Assembly: GCA_000768855.1 (NCBI GenBank)
Contig: JRAN01000012.1
Coordinates: forward strand, 37,838 to 101,837
Source of the DNA: Porphyromonadaceae bacterium COT-184 OH4590
Lineage (GTDB): Bacteria > Bacteroidota > Bacteroidia > Bacteroidales > Paludibacteraceae
DNA: 64,000 nucleotides
Direction of reading: 5' to 3'
Under the pieces are notes generated by a model that saw nothing but the letters and a program-made list of their open reading frames with translations, had not been told where the DNA came from and searched no databases. Of the stretch, positions 52,221 to 61,060 are shown in pieces (the first letter of the stretch is position 1; each line of letters begins with the position of its first letter). Both the position numbers and the translations under genes were made by a program.

Positions 52221-53126
52221 ATGCTATCGGTAATTATATGTACATATAATCGTCAAAAATATATATACAACTGTCTTAAAAGTATTGCGGATAACGAATA
52301 TAGTCACCGCGAATATGAAATAGTGCTTATAAACAATAATTCTACTGACGATACTGAGGCAGAGTGCAATAGATTCCGTAAGGATTTCCCTCAAATAGAC
52401 TTCAACTATTTTGTAGAAAAGCAACAAGGGCTGTCTTATGCCCGCAATCGCGGAATATCAGAGGCAAAAGGTGATATTTTGGTATATGTTGATGATGATG
52501 CCACAGTAAATAAAGAGTATTTGAGTACTATTGCTGTTTTTTTTGAACAAAATATCAAGGCAATGGCAGCAGGTGGGGCTATTTATCCTGTTTATGAAAC
52601 CCAAGAACCTGCGTGGATATCCAAGTACACAAAAACATTGATTACCGCATATAAGGACGAAGGCAACGATATAATACGACTAAAAGGGAAAAAATTCCCG
52701 AGTGGAGGCAATGCTGCATACCGCAAAGAGGTTTTTCGTTGTATAGGTGGGTTTAATACCGAGCTTGGAAGAAAAGGTACTTCGCTTATCAGTGGTGAAG
52801 AAAAAGCGATATTCGACAAAATGAAAACTATTAATATGCCTATATTTTATCTGCCCAATATGATTCTTTATCACATTATTCCCGCCCATAAATTAACCAA
52901 AGAATATTTCGACAACCTTACTGTATCCATTGGCAAAAGCGAACGGTTGAGAACTCTTGCCATATCCCAAACAGCATATTTTAAGCGACTTTTGGAGGAG
53001 ATTGTAAAATGGGGAGCTTCGTTTGTACTTTGTATCGGTTATTTTTTGCTTTTATCGCCTAAAAAAGGGGTAAAGTTGCTTTGTTTTCGTTGGAATGTTA
53101 CAAAAGGACTTCTTTCTGTGGATTAA
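52221..53126 (+). CDS. GT2-family glycosyltransferase
   Basis: A 301-residue inverting glycosyltransferase of family 2. The N-terminus LSVIICTYNRQKYIYNCL, the acidic INNNSTDDTE and the metal motif VYVDDDATVN (DDD near residue 93) are textbook. Middle PSGGNAAYRKEVFRCIGGFN is an acceptor-site region; a C-terminal hydrophobic stretch (SFVLCIGYFLLLSPKKG) may anchor it to the membrane. Adds a sugar to a surface glycan; the sugar is not readable. Confidence 0.88.
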   Translation: MLSVIICTYNRQKYIYNCLKSIADNEYSHREYEIVLINNNSTDDTEAECNRFRKDFPQIDFNYFVEKQQGLSYARNRGISEAKGDILVYVDDDATVNKEYLSTIAVFFEQNIKAMAAGGAIYPVYETQEPAWISKYTKTLITAYKDEGNDIIRLKGKKFPSGGNAAYRKEVFRCIGGFNTELGRKGTSLISGEEKAIFDKMKTINMPIFYLPNMILYHIIPAHKLTKEYFDNLTVSIGKSERLRTLAISQTAYFKRLLEEIVKWGASFVLCIGYFLLLSPKKGVKLLCFRWNVTKGLLSVD

Positions 53127-53162
53127 TAATAAAATTCGTTTTTATACATACGAAAAAAATAT

Positions 53163-53170
53163 TATCTTTG
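53163..53170 (+). promoter_or_regulatory. Promoter -7 element, gpmA
   Basis: TATCTTTG, 39 bases before the ATG. Confidence 0.6.
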
Positions 53171-53209
53171 CATGAGATATTCTCAAAATAAAACAAATAG
53201 TGCATATCA

Positions 53210-53956
53210 ATGAAAAAGATAGTATTAATACGACATGGCGAAAGTCGATGGAATAGAGAAAATCGCTTTACCGGTTGGACAGATGTGGATTTGACCGAAC
53301 TTGGGATACAAGAAGCCGTTAAAGCGGGAGAATTGTTGAAAAAAGAGGGATTCCGTTTTGAAAAGGCTTTTACTTCGTATCTGAAGAGGGCAAACAAGAC
53401 ATTGAATGTTATTCTCGACAAAATGGATTTGGATTATATTCCGGTCGAGAAGTCGTGGCGTCTAAACGAGAAACATTATGGCAATCTGCAAGGTCTCAAT
53501 AAAGCGGAAACCGCCGAAAAATATGGAGACCAACAAGTGCTTGTGTGGCGCAGAAGTTACGATGTACCGCCTCAGCCAATCGACCGTAACGATCCTCGTT
53601 CTGCCTTTGCCGACCCACGTTATGCCGATGTACCTAAGGTGTATCTGCCCGATACGGAGTCGCTTCAAAATTGTGTGGAACGCACAATGCCCTATTGGCA
53701 CGATGCTATCTTCCCCTCGCTAATGTGCTACGACGAGGTGATAGTGGCAGCTCACGGCAATTCGCTACGCGGTATTATCAAGTATCTGAAAAACATATCG
53801 GATGCCGATATTGTGTCGCTCAACCTGCCTACGGCTGTGCCTTATGTCTTCGAGTTCGACGACGACTTGAATCTCGTCAAAGACTACTTTCTGGGCAACC
53901 CCGAAGAGATAAAAAAACTTATGGAAGCCGTTGCTAATCAGGGGAAAAAGAAGTGA
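53210..53956 (+). CDS. gpmA: 2,3-bisphosphoglycerate-dependent phosphoglycerate mutase
   Basis: A 248-residue glycolytic enzyme. The phosphohistidine motif is [20 protein letters not shown] (His near residue 8), the second His is in [17 protein letters not shown], and [25 protein letters not shown] is diagnostic of GpmA rather than GpmI. It has its own promoter. Confidence 0.96.
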   Translation: MKKIVLIRHGESRWNRENRFTGWTDVDLTELGIQEAVKAGELLKKEGFRFEKAFTSYLKRANKTLNVILDKMDLDYIPVEKSWRLNEKHYGNLQGLNKAETAEKYGDQQVLVWRRSYDVPPQPIDRNDPRSAFADPRYADVPKVYLPDTESLQNCVERTMPYWHDAIFPSLMCYDEVIVAAHGNSLRGIIKYLKNISDADIVSLNLPTAVPYVFEFDDDLNLVKDYFLGNPEEIKKLMEAVANQGKKK

Positions 53957-54002
53957 TTTTTTTAATAAATACAATCTTCTATTATACTGTTTTTTTTAGA
54001 TA

Positions 54003-55316
54003 GTGTCCGAGTTTATGGGTGAAATTCAGCAGCTTTACGAAGTATTTAAGCAATATCCCAAAATAACAATTGATAGCAGATGCTGTCCGCCCAATTCTAT
54101 ATTTTTTGCTCTCAGGGGAGAGAATGTTGATGGTAACGACTATGCAGAGAAGGCTCTTAACAACGGAGCCGAATATGCCGTAGTCGATAGGGTAGATGTT
54201 GCTCAAAATGACCGATATATAGTTGTAGATGATGTGCTTACCGCTATGCAACGCTTGGCTGCACACCACCGCTCACAGATGAAAACCAAGATAATAGCAA
54301 TCACCGGCACCAACGGCAAAACAACGACTAAAGAGTTGGTAGCTACTGTTTTGGCTAAAAAATACAATGTACTTTATACCGATAAAAATCATAATAACCA
54401 CATAGGAGTACCTCTAACGCTATTGCGACTCACCGAAGATGATGAGTTTGGTGTAATAGAGATAGGAGCCAACCACAAAGGTGAGATAGCCGAACTTTGT
54501 AAAATGGTACAACCCGATTATGGGTTGATAACAAACTTCGGAAGGGCACACCTCGAAGGTTTTGGTTCGTTAGAGGGAGTAATCGAGGCCAAAACAGAAC
54601 TTTTTGAATACCTAAAAGAGAACAGAGGTAGGGTATTTATCAATATTAACAACAATAATATAGTAGAGCACTCGAAAGGTATTGGTAATATATCTTATGC
54701 AATAAATAACGACAAGGCTGATGTAAGTGGTTATATAACAGAGCAAAATCCGTGTGTTACTTTTTCGTGGTCATCACCTCGCTTTTTTGTAGTAACACAA
54801 AAGGTGCAGACTAATCTTGTTGGTACATATAATGCTGATAATTTGCTTGCTGCGATTGTGATGGGTCTGTTTTTTGAGATAGAACCCGAAAGTATCAATG
54901 AGGCAATAAAAGAATATATACCGGAGAATCATCGATCGCAGTATCTGAAAACAGATAATAACGACCTTGTAATAGATGCTTATAATGCCAATCCGTCGAG
55001 TATGGAGGCTGCTTTAAGAAATTTTGCTAATCTAAAATACCCACATAAGACTGTTATATTAGGTGATATGCTCGAAATGGGTGCATTCTCCGACGATGAT
55101 CATAGAGAAACCGTTGATCTTATTAGTGCTTTGAAGTTTGACAAGGTGTTTTTGATAGGAGATAATTTTTCGAAGATAGAGTCGAGTTATGTTACTTTCA
55201 GAAATGTGGAAGAGTTTATAACCTATATCAAAGATAATCCATTGATAAACACCGCTATACTGCTTAAAGGCTCTAATGGTATAGGTCTTGAACAGGCAAT
55301 AGAATATTTAAAATAA
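54003..55316 (+). CDS. murF: UDP-MurNAc-tripeptide--D-Ala-D-Ala ligase
   Basis: A 437-residue Mur ligase completing the peptidoglycan precursor. Start is GTG 54003; ATG 54015 (MGEIQQLY) is nearly as good. Signatures: DSRCCPPNSIFFALRGENVDG, ATP loop IAITGTNGKTTTKELVATVL, the carbamoyl-Lys region VIEIGANHKGEIAELC, and IDAYNANPSSMEAALRNF in the C-terminal domain. It stands outside the usual division cluster, like murC in this window. Confidence 0.93.
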   Translation: MSEFMGEIQQLYEVFKQYPKITIDSRCCPPNSIFFALRGENVDGNDYAEKALNNGAEYAVVDRVDVAQNDRYIVVDDVLTAMQRLAAHHRSQMKTKIIAITGTNGKTTTKELVATVLAKKYNVLYTDKNHNNHIGVPLTLLRLTEDDEFGVIEIGANHKGEIAELCKMVQPDYGLITNFGRAHLEGFGSLEGVIEAKTELFEYLKENRGRVFININNNNIVEHSKGIGNISYAINNDKADVSGYITEQNPCVTFSWSSPRFFVVTQKVQTNLVGTYNADNLLAAIVMGLFFEIEPESINEAIKEYIPENHRSQYLKTDNNDLVIDAYNANPSSMEAALRNFANLKYPHKTVILGDMLEMGAFSDDDHRETVDLISALKFDKVFLIGDNFSKIESSYVTFRNVEEFITYIKDNPLINTAILLKGSNGIGLEQAIEYLK

Positions 55317-55430
55317 AACTATTTTCAAATTGCTTTTGTGAGGCTTTCCCCCTTTTATAACCAAAGAATGAGGATGCCAATATATTTGTGTTGTTATCGT
55401 AACTAACTAAAGAACATTAGATTTTTTTTG

Positions 55431-55438
55431 TACTTTTG
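55431..55438 (+). promoter_or_regulatory. Promoter -7 element upstream of DUF1905 pseudogene
   Basis: TACTTTTG, 33 bases before the remnant start codon; the promoter has outlived the gene. Confidence 0.5.
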
Positions 55439-55470
55439 CAAATCAAATATCTAATCAAGTGTAAAGGAGA

Positions 55471-55781
55471 ATGACAACAAATTATATGAATTTGTAGCTG
55501 AATCGAAAAAAGTATCGGGTATAGACTGAGCTTATATAGAATTTCCATACGATTTGAAAAAAGAATGTGGTAAGTGGCATCTCAAAGTGTATGCCCAATT
55601 TTACAGTGAAAGCTATTAGGGAAGTGTTGTAAATATGGGCTTTAAAAATAATGTTGGTTCTGTTTGCTATATAATAGGAGTCAGAAAAGATATTAGACTC
55701 AAAATAAACAAAACTTATGGGGAGATAAATGTTAGGATAACAAAACACGAGCATAAGACTATGTTTTTGGATATAGACTAA
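55471..55781 (+). pseudogene. DUF1905-family protein, decayed
   Basis: Not an open frame, but the translation is recognisable: YEFVAESKKVSGID, then AYIEFPYDLKKECGK, WHLKVYAQFYSESY, GSVVNMGF and CYIIGVRKDIRLKINKTYG, the order of a DUF1905 protein. Defects: the ATG at 55471 is out of phase with the body by a 2-base insertion around 55485, TGA at 55527-55529 where the family has a small residue (one change from GGA), and TAG at 55617-55619 (one change from AAG). TAA at 55779-55781 is the natural end. Function of the family is unknown. Confidence 0.8.
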
Positions 55782-55808
55782 TAACGCAATAAAATTAATG
55801 ACAGAATA

Positions 55809-57053
55809 ATGACAAGTGCCATAATAATATCTATCTGTTTATTGCTGTTGATAGCATATATTTTTGATGTCAGTTCACCCTTCGCCACAAGGGTAGAGAC
55901 CGCTTATTTGCTGTTGATAGCATATATTTTTGATGTCAGTTCACCCAAAACCAGAATCCCATCAATAATATTAATGCTTTTGGTTGGTTGGGCAGTAAGA
56001 CAGGGAGCTAATTTTTTTGGAATACAGATACCTGATTTATCGCCAATACTTCCTGTAATAGGTACAATAGGTCTTATCCTTATTGTATTTGAGGGGGCTC
56101 TCGAACTTGAACTCAACCGTTCGAAAAAGTCAATAATAATAAGTAGTGCTTTAATGTCTTTTGTACCCATGGTTATTTTGAGTTTTGGCATCGCTATTGC
56201 TTTTGACTATTTTAGTGGAGTAGGTTTGCGCAGTGGACTTATAAATGCTATTCCGTTTGCTGTTATAAGCAGCGCTATAGCTATTTCGAGCTCGCAAAAC
56301 CTTCAAAACAAATACCGAGAATATATAACATACGAGAGCAGTTTTTCGGATATCTTTGGAGTGGTATTTTTCAATTTTATAGTACGAAATGAGGTAATAA
56401 GTATCAAATCATTTACAGATTTTACGATTCAAATAATAATGATTTTGATAGTAACGATTATCGCTACCTTGGGGCTTGCCTTTTTGTTGAGTAAAATCAG
56501 AAATCGGGTCAAATTTTTGCCTATCATACTGTTGATAATCTTGATTTATACTGTTGCCAAAATGTATCATCTGCCGGCACTTATCTTCATATTTATATTT
56601 GGATTGTTTATAGGTAATCTCGATAAATTCAAGAGATTTAGCTTTGTCGAACGTCTGCAACCCGAAGTTTTTGTCAAAGAGGTAGATAAATTCGAAGAAC
56701 TTACCAACGAGATAACATTCTCTATAAGGGCGCTGTTTTTCTTATTGTTTGGTTATCTTATAGAGACGTCGGAATTGCTTAATACTCATACTATTATGTG
56801 GTCGAGTGGTATTTTTGTTGGTATATTTATTTTGCGTTCTATTTTCCTTAAAGTATTTCGACAAAATATCGACCCTTTGCTATTTATTGCACCTCGCGGA
56901 CTTATTACCATTCTTCTCTTTATTACCATACCCGAAGGGCAGCAGATAGGTTTGGTAAATAACTCTATGGTTATTCAAATAATAATACTTACCGCAATAT
57001 TTATGATGGTTGGATTGATGATAACAGGCAGCAACAAGAGACAAACAACCTAA
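55809..57053 (+). CDS. Na+/H+-type (CPA) antiporter with an N-terminal in-frame duplication
   Basis: A 414-residue membrane protein of the cation:proton antiporter superfamily, with ten or more hydrophobic segments (GTIGLILIVFEGALELELNRSK, AIPFAVISSAIAISSSQNLQ, FSIRALFFLLFGYLIETSE, APRGLITILLFITIPEGQQ). The motif order resembles CPA1/CPA2 exchangers. No cytoplasmic regulatory domain. The first ~45 residues carry a duplicated LLLIAYIFDVSSP separated by FATRVETAY, a 66-bp insertion that lengthens the first segment without shifting the frame. Confidence 0.83.
   Translation: MTSAIIISICLLLLIAYIFDVSSPFATRVETAYLLLIAYIFDVSSPKTRIPSIILMLLVGWAVRQGANFFGIQIPDLSPILPVIGTIGLILIVFEGALELELNRSKKSIIISSALMSFVPMVILSFGIAIAFDYFSGVGLRSGLINAIPFAVISSAIAISSSQNLQNKYREYITYESSFSDIFGVVFFNFIVRNEVISIKSFTDFTIQIIMILIVTIIATLGLAFLLSKIRNRVKFLPIILLIILIYTVAKMYHLPALIFIFIFGLFIGNLDKFKRFSFVERLQPEVFVKEVDKFEELTNEITFSIRALFFLLFGYLIETSELLNTHTIMWSSGIFVGIFILRSIFLKVFRQNIDPLLFIAPRGLITILLFITIPEGQQIGLVNNSMVIQIIILTAIFMMVGLMITGSNKRQTT
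55842..55946 (+). repeat. 39-bp direct repeat with 27-bp spacer inside antiporter gene
   Basis: Bases 55842-55880 and 55908-55946 are identical over 39 bases; the 27-base spacer 55881-55907 has no counterpart elsewhere in the gene. With the end of copy 1, CCCTT pairs with AAGGG across CGCCAC. Period is 66 bases, in frame. Confidence 0.9.
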
Positions 57054-57055
57054 TA

Positions 57056-57457
57056 TTAGATGTAGCCGATAAGTTTGTCTATGTCGTTTTGTTTGACTGT
57101 ATCAAATCCTTTTATCGCAAAGTATTCTGCCAGATACTCTTGTTCGGTCTGTCCTGGAGTAGGGATTAGTATAGCGTGATTGATACCTAATGCATATAGG
57201 TCCATAAGGGTCGAATAACCGCTTCGGCAATAAATATTTTCGGCATTTTGTAGTACAAAAGCCAAATCGTTGTCGTCGAGGTGTGATATTATGGTAACCG
57301 ACTCAATATGTCTCTTATTGATAGAGGCAGAAGGTTTGCCCTCCAATATAAGGCTTTTTTCGTTTTTTTTTAGAAACAGAGCCAACAATTTTTCTTGTAA
57401 AATAGTTCTATGTGGCTCTATCCCTGATATAATGGCTACATTTTTGTAAATATTCAT
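57056..57457 (-). pseudogene. C-terminal fragment of a GT28/MurG-like glycosyltransferase
   Basis: 133 residues that match only the C-terminal half of a ~340-350-residue Bacteroidota glycosyltransferase: VAIISGIEPHRTILQEKLL, then IISHLDDNDLAFVLQNAENIYCRSGYSTLMDLYALG and ILIPTPGQTEQEYLAEYF, the UDP-sugar-binding region. The N-terminal acceptor domain is missing; the hydrolase gene stops only 12 bases upstream, so a deletion removed it. It may still be translated but is unlikely to act alone. The reading frame itself is intact. Confidence 0.7.
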
Positions 57458-57469
57458 TTGTTCCTACTT

Positions 57470-58108
57470 TTAGAAGAAAGGGTTGGTGCGTACTTCTTTG
57501 TCTATAGTAGTAGAGGGTCCGTGTCCGGGATATACCTTTGTGTCGGGAGGTAGTATAAAAAGTTTTTGACGTATTCCGTCGGTAAGTTGTTCGAAATTAC
57601 CTCCCGGAAGGTCTGTACGCCCTATAGAGCCGGCAAAAAGCACATCACCTGCAATAAGTATTTTGTCAGCTTCCGAGTGGAAGCATATACTGCCGGCTGA
57701 GTGTCCGGGTACAAATATGGCTTTCAGTGTGGTATTGCCAAACTTTATTTCATCGCCATCGGCGATATATCCACCAAGTTTTTGAGCTTCTACCCTCTGC
57801 GGAATACCAAACATCATCGCTTGCGAAGTAATATTATCTATCAACTTTTCGTCCCTTTGGTGAGCTTGAGGTAATACTCCGAAAGTATTATAAGCAAAGG
57901 CATTGCCAAATTGATGGTCGAGATGTAAATGTGTGTTTAGCAGGTGTTTTATTTTCAGATTATTATTCTGTATGAAATTTTTCAATTCATTTTGTTCGTT
58001 TTCGTACATGCAGCCACAGTCTATAATAACAGCCTCTTTGGTCTCGTCGTACAACACAAAGGTATTTTCCATAAAAGGATTAAAAACAAAAGTTTTGATA
58101 TTAAGCAT
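57470..58108 (-). CDS. Glyoxalase II-like metallo-beta-lactamase hydrolase
   Basis: A 212-residue MBL-fold protein: THLHLDHQFGNAF (HxHxDH near residue 60), VPGHSAGSICF and IAGDVLFAGSIGRTDLPGG, then YPGHGPSTTI. This is the small hydroxyacylglutathione-hydrolase-like type, thiol-ester hydrolase or persulfide-related; substrate is not certain. A TACCTTTG element lies 25 bases upstream. Confidence 0.9.
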   Translation of the reverse strand: MLNIKTFVFNPFMENTFVLYDETKEAVIIDCGCMYENEQNELKNFIQNNNLKIKHLLNTHLHLDHQFGNAFAYNTFGVLPQAHQRDEKLIDNITSQAMMFGIPQRVEAQKLGGYIADGDEIKFGNTTLKAIFVPGHSAGSICFHSEADKILIAGDVLFAGSIGRTDLPGGNFEQLTDGIRQKLFILPPDTKVYPGHGPSTTIDKEVRTNPFF

Positions 58109-58132
58109 ATTTTTGTCAATAGTTTATATTTG

Positions 58133-58140
58133 CAAAGGTA
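58133..58140 (-). promoter_or_regulatory. Promoter -7 element, MBL hydrolase
   Basis: TACCTTTG on the minus strand, divergent from the recQ promoter. Confidence 0.6.
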
Positions 58141-58169
58141 CTAATATATTTACATATATAAAAAAAATG

Positions 58170-58177
58170 TAACTTTG
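58170..58177 (+). promoter_or_regulatory. Promoter -7 element, recQ (candidate leaderless start)
   Basis: TAACTTTG ends seven bases before the recQ ATG, so transcription would begin at or next to the start codon. Confidence 0.65.
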
Positions 58178-58183
58178 CATTAA

Positions 58184-60100
58184 ATGCCTAATAGAGAACA
58201 ATACTACAAAATTCTGAAAGAATATTGGGGCTTCGATGAGTTTCGCCCATTGCAGCTCGATATTATTACCTCTGTCGGAAGCGGAGAGTCTGCTTTGGCT
58301 CTAATGCCTACCGGTGGAGGCAAATCGCTTACTTTTCAGGTACCTGCTTTGGCTGCCGAAGGTATCTGTATAGTCGTATCGCCTCTAATAGCATTGATGA
58401 AAGATCAGGTCGAAAATCTAAAAGCAAGAGGGATAAAGGCAGCAGCTATATATTCGGGTATGTCCCACGAACAGATACTTACAACTTTGGACAATTGCGA
58501 GTATGGCGATTTCAAATTTCTATACGTGTCGCCTGAGAGACTTAAAACAGATTTATTTGTAAATCGTATTAAATTGCTTAATGTTAGTATGATAGCTGTT
58601 GATGAGGCTCATTGTATTTCGCAATGGGGCTACGATTTTCGTCCATCTTATCTACAAATAGCCGATTTACTCGATATTTTACCCAAAGATATACCTGTAT
58701 TGGCTCTTACGGCTACTGCTACACCTGTAGTGGTAGATGATATTCAGGAGAAACTGAGGTTTGAGCAAAAACGTGTTTTTAAAAAGAGTTTTGAACGAAC
58801 AAATCTTAATTATGTAGTACGTCATACAGATAGTAAATTAGAACAGGTAATCAAAATATTAAACAATGTAAAAGGTTCTTCTATTGTTTATGTTCGTTCG
58901 AGGTTACAGACAAAAGAGATATCTGATTTTTTGAACAGGAGAGGTATAATAGCCGATTTTTTTCACGCAGGGCTGTCAAGCGAAGATAAAAACAAAAAAC
59001 AAGATGGATGGAAAAGAGGAGAAATACGTGTTATAGTAGCTACCAATGCTTTTGGTATGGGTATAGATAAGCCCGATGTACGTACGGTAATTCATATCGA
59101 ACTGCCCGACTCTCTTGAGGCATATTTTCAAGAGGCAGGCAGAGCAGGCAGAGATGAAAAAACTGCTTATGCTATCTTGTTGTACAGTAAGATAGACGGT
59201 GTTAAACTTAAAAGACGGGTATCTGACAATTTTCCCACAATAGAATTTATATCCAAAGTATATCAAAATCTTGCTAATTACTTCACTTTGGCAGTAGGTT
59301 TTGGCTTTGAGGCATGTTATGCATTTTCGTTGTCAGATTTTTGTTCGGTTTGTCATTTGCCTCTCAACCAGACTTATTCGGCTCTAAAAATACTTGAACT
59401 TTCAGGTTATATAGAACTAACCGAAGAGCTCGACAATCCCTCTGTATTACAATTTGTAACAACACGCGAAGATTTATATCTGTTTAGAAGCCAAAACCCT
59501 GATTTGGATATTCTTATAGAGGTGCTTTTGCGGTCATATACAGGACTTTTTGCTCAAAAAATACATATAAACGAAGATATTATAGCCAAACGACTGAATA
59601 CCAGTCGAAATAATGTTTATGAAAATCTTATAAAACTCGATAAAATGGGAATAGTTAGTTATATTCCTTTCAAAAAGACACCTTTACTTATCTATACACA
59701 AAACCGTGTGGATAATAAAGATTTGGTAATACCTAAGAGTGTTTATGATGAACGTAAACAGCGATATATCAAACAGATTGAAGCCGTTTTGGAATATGCC
59801 GAAGATACCGATATTTGCCTAAATCTCAAACTGCTTAATTATTTTGGCGAATCAATCGACAAGCCTTGTGGTATATGTTCTATTTGTCGCCAAAAATGCA
59901 GTAAATCACTTAAGATAAAACAAATAAGTGTTATAGAAAACAAAATAATAGAAGAATTAAAAGTATCACCACGGACTATAGAAGACCTTAACAAGCGACT
60001 GAACTTTAAAACTGAAAATATAGTTTTGGCAGTACGTAAACTTATAGATGAGGAACGGATATATCAAAATTCGCTAATGTTGTTGGAGTTCAAATATTAG
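58184..60100 (+). CDS. recQ: RecQ-family ATP-dependent DNA helicase
   Basis: A 638-residue 3'-5' helicase. Motif I is LMPTGGGKSLTFQ, motif II is VDEAHCISQWGYDFRPSY, motif III LALTATAT, motif VI QEAGRAGRDEKTAY. The RecQ zinc-binding region has Cys residues in SDFCSVC? only weakly, and a clear late cluster CGICSICRQKC (near residue 567). No HRDC domain is recognisable. The C-terminal RQC-like winged helix is divergent. This is the shorter Bacteroidota RecQ type; the exact paralogue is not assignable. The start codon abuts the promoter, with no room for a leader. Confidence 0.9.
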   Translation: MPNREQYYKILKEYWGFDEFRPLQLDIITSVGSGESALALMPTGGGKSLTFQVPALAAEGICIVVSPLIALMKDQVENLKARGIKAAAIYSGMSHEQILTTLDNCEYGDFKFLYVSPERLKTDLFVNRIKLLNVSMIAVDEAHCISQWGYDFRPSYLQIADLLDILPKDIPVLALTATATPVVVDDIQEKLRFEQKRVFKKSFERTNLNYVVRHTDSKLEQVIKILNNVKGSSIVYVRSRLQTKEISDFLNRRGIIADFFHAGLSSEDKNKKQDGWKRGEIRVIVATNAFGMGIDKPDVRTVIHIELPDSLEAYFQEAGRAGRDEKTAYAILLYSKIDGVKLKRRVSDNFPTIEFISKVYQNLANYFTLAVGFGFEACYAFSLSDFCSVCHLPLNQTYSALKILELSGYIELTEELDNPSVLQFVTTREDLYLFRSQNPDLDILIEVLLRSYTGLFAQKIHINEDIIAKRLNTSRNNVYENLIKLDKMGIVSYIPFKKTPLLIYTQNRVDNKDLVIPKSVYDERKQRYIKQIEAVLEYAEDTDICLNLKLLNYFGESIDKPCGICSICRQKCSKSLKIKQISVIENKIIEELKVSPRTIEDLNKRLNFKTENIVLAVRKLIDEERIYQNSLMLLEFKY

Positions 60101-60134
60101 TTGTAAGGAATATTAATTTTAGTATATTTTATTA

Positions 60135-60278
60135 TTAAAAAAGTGGAACGAAATAAAATCCTAGTCTGAAATATCCTATATCCAAAAGTATTTCAGAGGC
60201 TTTTTGTTTGTCGGGTATTGTCATACCTCTTTTTTCGAGTATCTCTATCTGCTGTTCTATTGTAGTAGCCGGTTTCAT
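60135..60278 (-). pseudogene. Abi_2-family abortive-infection gene, N-terminal remnant
   Basis: From the Met at 60278 the frame reads MKPATTIEQQIEILEKRGM, then KASEILLDIGYFRLGFY and ends after 47 residues. This is the start of an Abi_2 (AbiD/AbiF-type) protein, whose members run to about 300 residues and stop phage spread by harming the infected cell. The rest is missing. It overlaps the region just after the cmk stop (60293). A stop codon comes straight after FVPLF, and no continuation was found to 60100. Confidence 0.7.
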
Positions 60279-60292
60279 TTCAAAACATAATA

Positions 60293-60979
60293 TTAATTTG
60301 TAATTATTTGATTGAACCAATCCATTACTACTTTTTGTTGTAGCTCGATGTCGAACGAAGAGTTGTCGAGTAATTTGGCATCTTTTGCTCGTATTAGAGG
60401 GCTTTCTTTACGGTGTGTATCGCGATAGTCTCTCTCCAATATATTGTCTAACACTTCTTGATAATCGACCTTTTCGCCTTTTTTTAGTAATTCGTTATGA
60501 CGACGTTTGGCTCTTACTTCGGCATCGGCATTTACAAATATCTTTAATTCGGCTTTCGGGAATACTACCGTCCCTATATCGCGACCATCCATAACAATAC
60601 CTTTTTGTAAGCCCATAAGTTGCTGTTGGCGAACCATCGCTTGTCGAACAAAATTTATGGTGCTTACTCTGCTGGCAGCATTACCTACTTCGAGAGTACG
60701 GATTTTTTTTTCTATATCACTGCCATTGAGAAATGTGTGTTGTTCGCCATTGACATTCCCAAAGGTTATCTTTATGTTTTCCATCTCTTTTTGTAATTTT
60801 TCCTCATTTATAGTAGTCTCTGTAATTATACCCTTCTGAATGCCGAAATATCCTACAGCACGATACATCGCTCCGGTATCAACATAAATATAACCTGTAT
60901 CTTTTGCCAACCGTTTGGCTATTGTGCTTTTTCCACAGGACGAAAATCCGTCTATTGCTACAACTATTTTATTTTCCAT
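60293..60979 (-). CDS. cmk: Cytidylate kinase
   Basis: A 228-residue CMP/dCMP kinase. P-loop AIDGFSSCGKSTIAKRLAKD at the N-terminus, YVDTGAMYRAVG, VMDGRDIGTVVFP and the late RDYRDTHRKESPL are all characteristic. It lies 81 bases downstream of porQ on the same strand, an order also known in Porphyromonas-type genomes. The Abi remnant begins inside the next 15 bases. Confidence 0.96.
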   Translation of the reverse strand: MENKIVVAIDGFSSCGKSTIAKRLAKDTGYIYVDTGAMYRAVGYFGIQKGIITETTINEEKLQKEMENIKITFGNVNGEQHTFLNGSDIEKKIRTLEVGNAASRVSTINFVRQAMVRQQQLMGLQKGIVMDGRDIGTVVFPKAELKIFVNADAEVRAKRRHNELLKKGEKVDYQEVLDNILERDYRDTHRKESPLIRAKDAKLLDNSSFDIELQQKVVMDWFNQIITN

Positions 60980-61060
60980 GCTATTGTATTGTTTGTGTGA
61001 CTTTTTGTTATGTGGTTAATTTGTATGTGTTTGGCAGATGGCTTAAATATGTTGTTTATA

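Noticed and set aside
55527-55529. TGA where glycine is expected in the DUF1905 remnant, and a TGA in the IS1 fragment, hinting at a TGA-as-glycine code
   Set aside because: Several solid genes in the window end with TGA (upp, gpmA), long genes have no internal TGA, and the DUF1905 remnant also has a TAG and a frameshift.
55842-55946. Direct repeat with spacer as a mini CRISPR or attachment site
   Set aside because: Only two copies, coding and in frame, no cas or integrase gene nearby.
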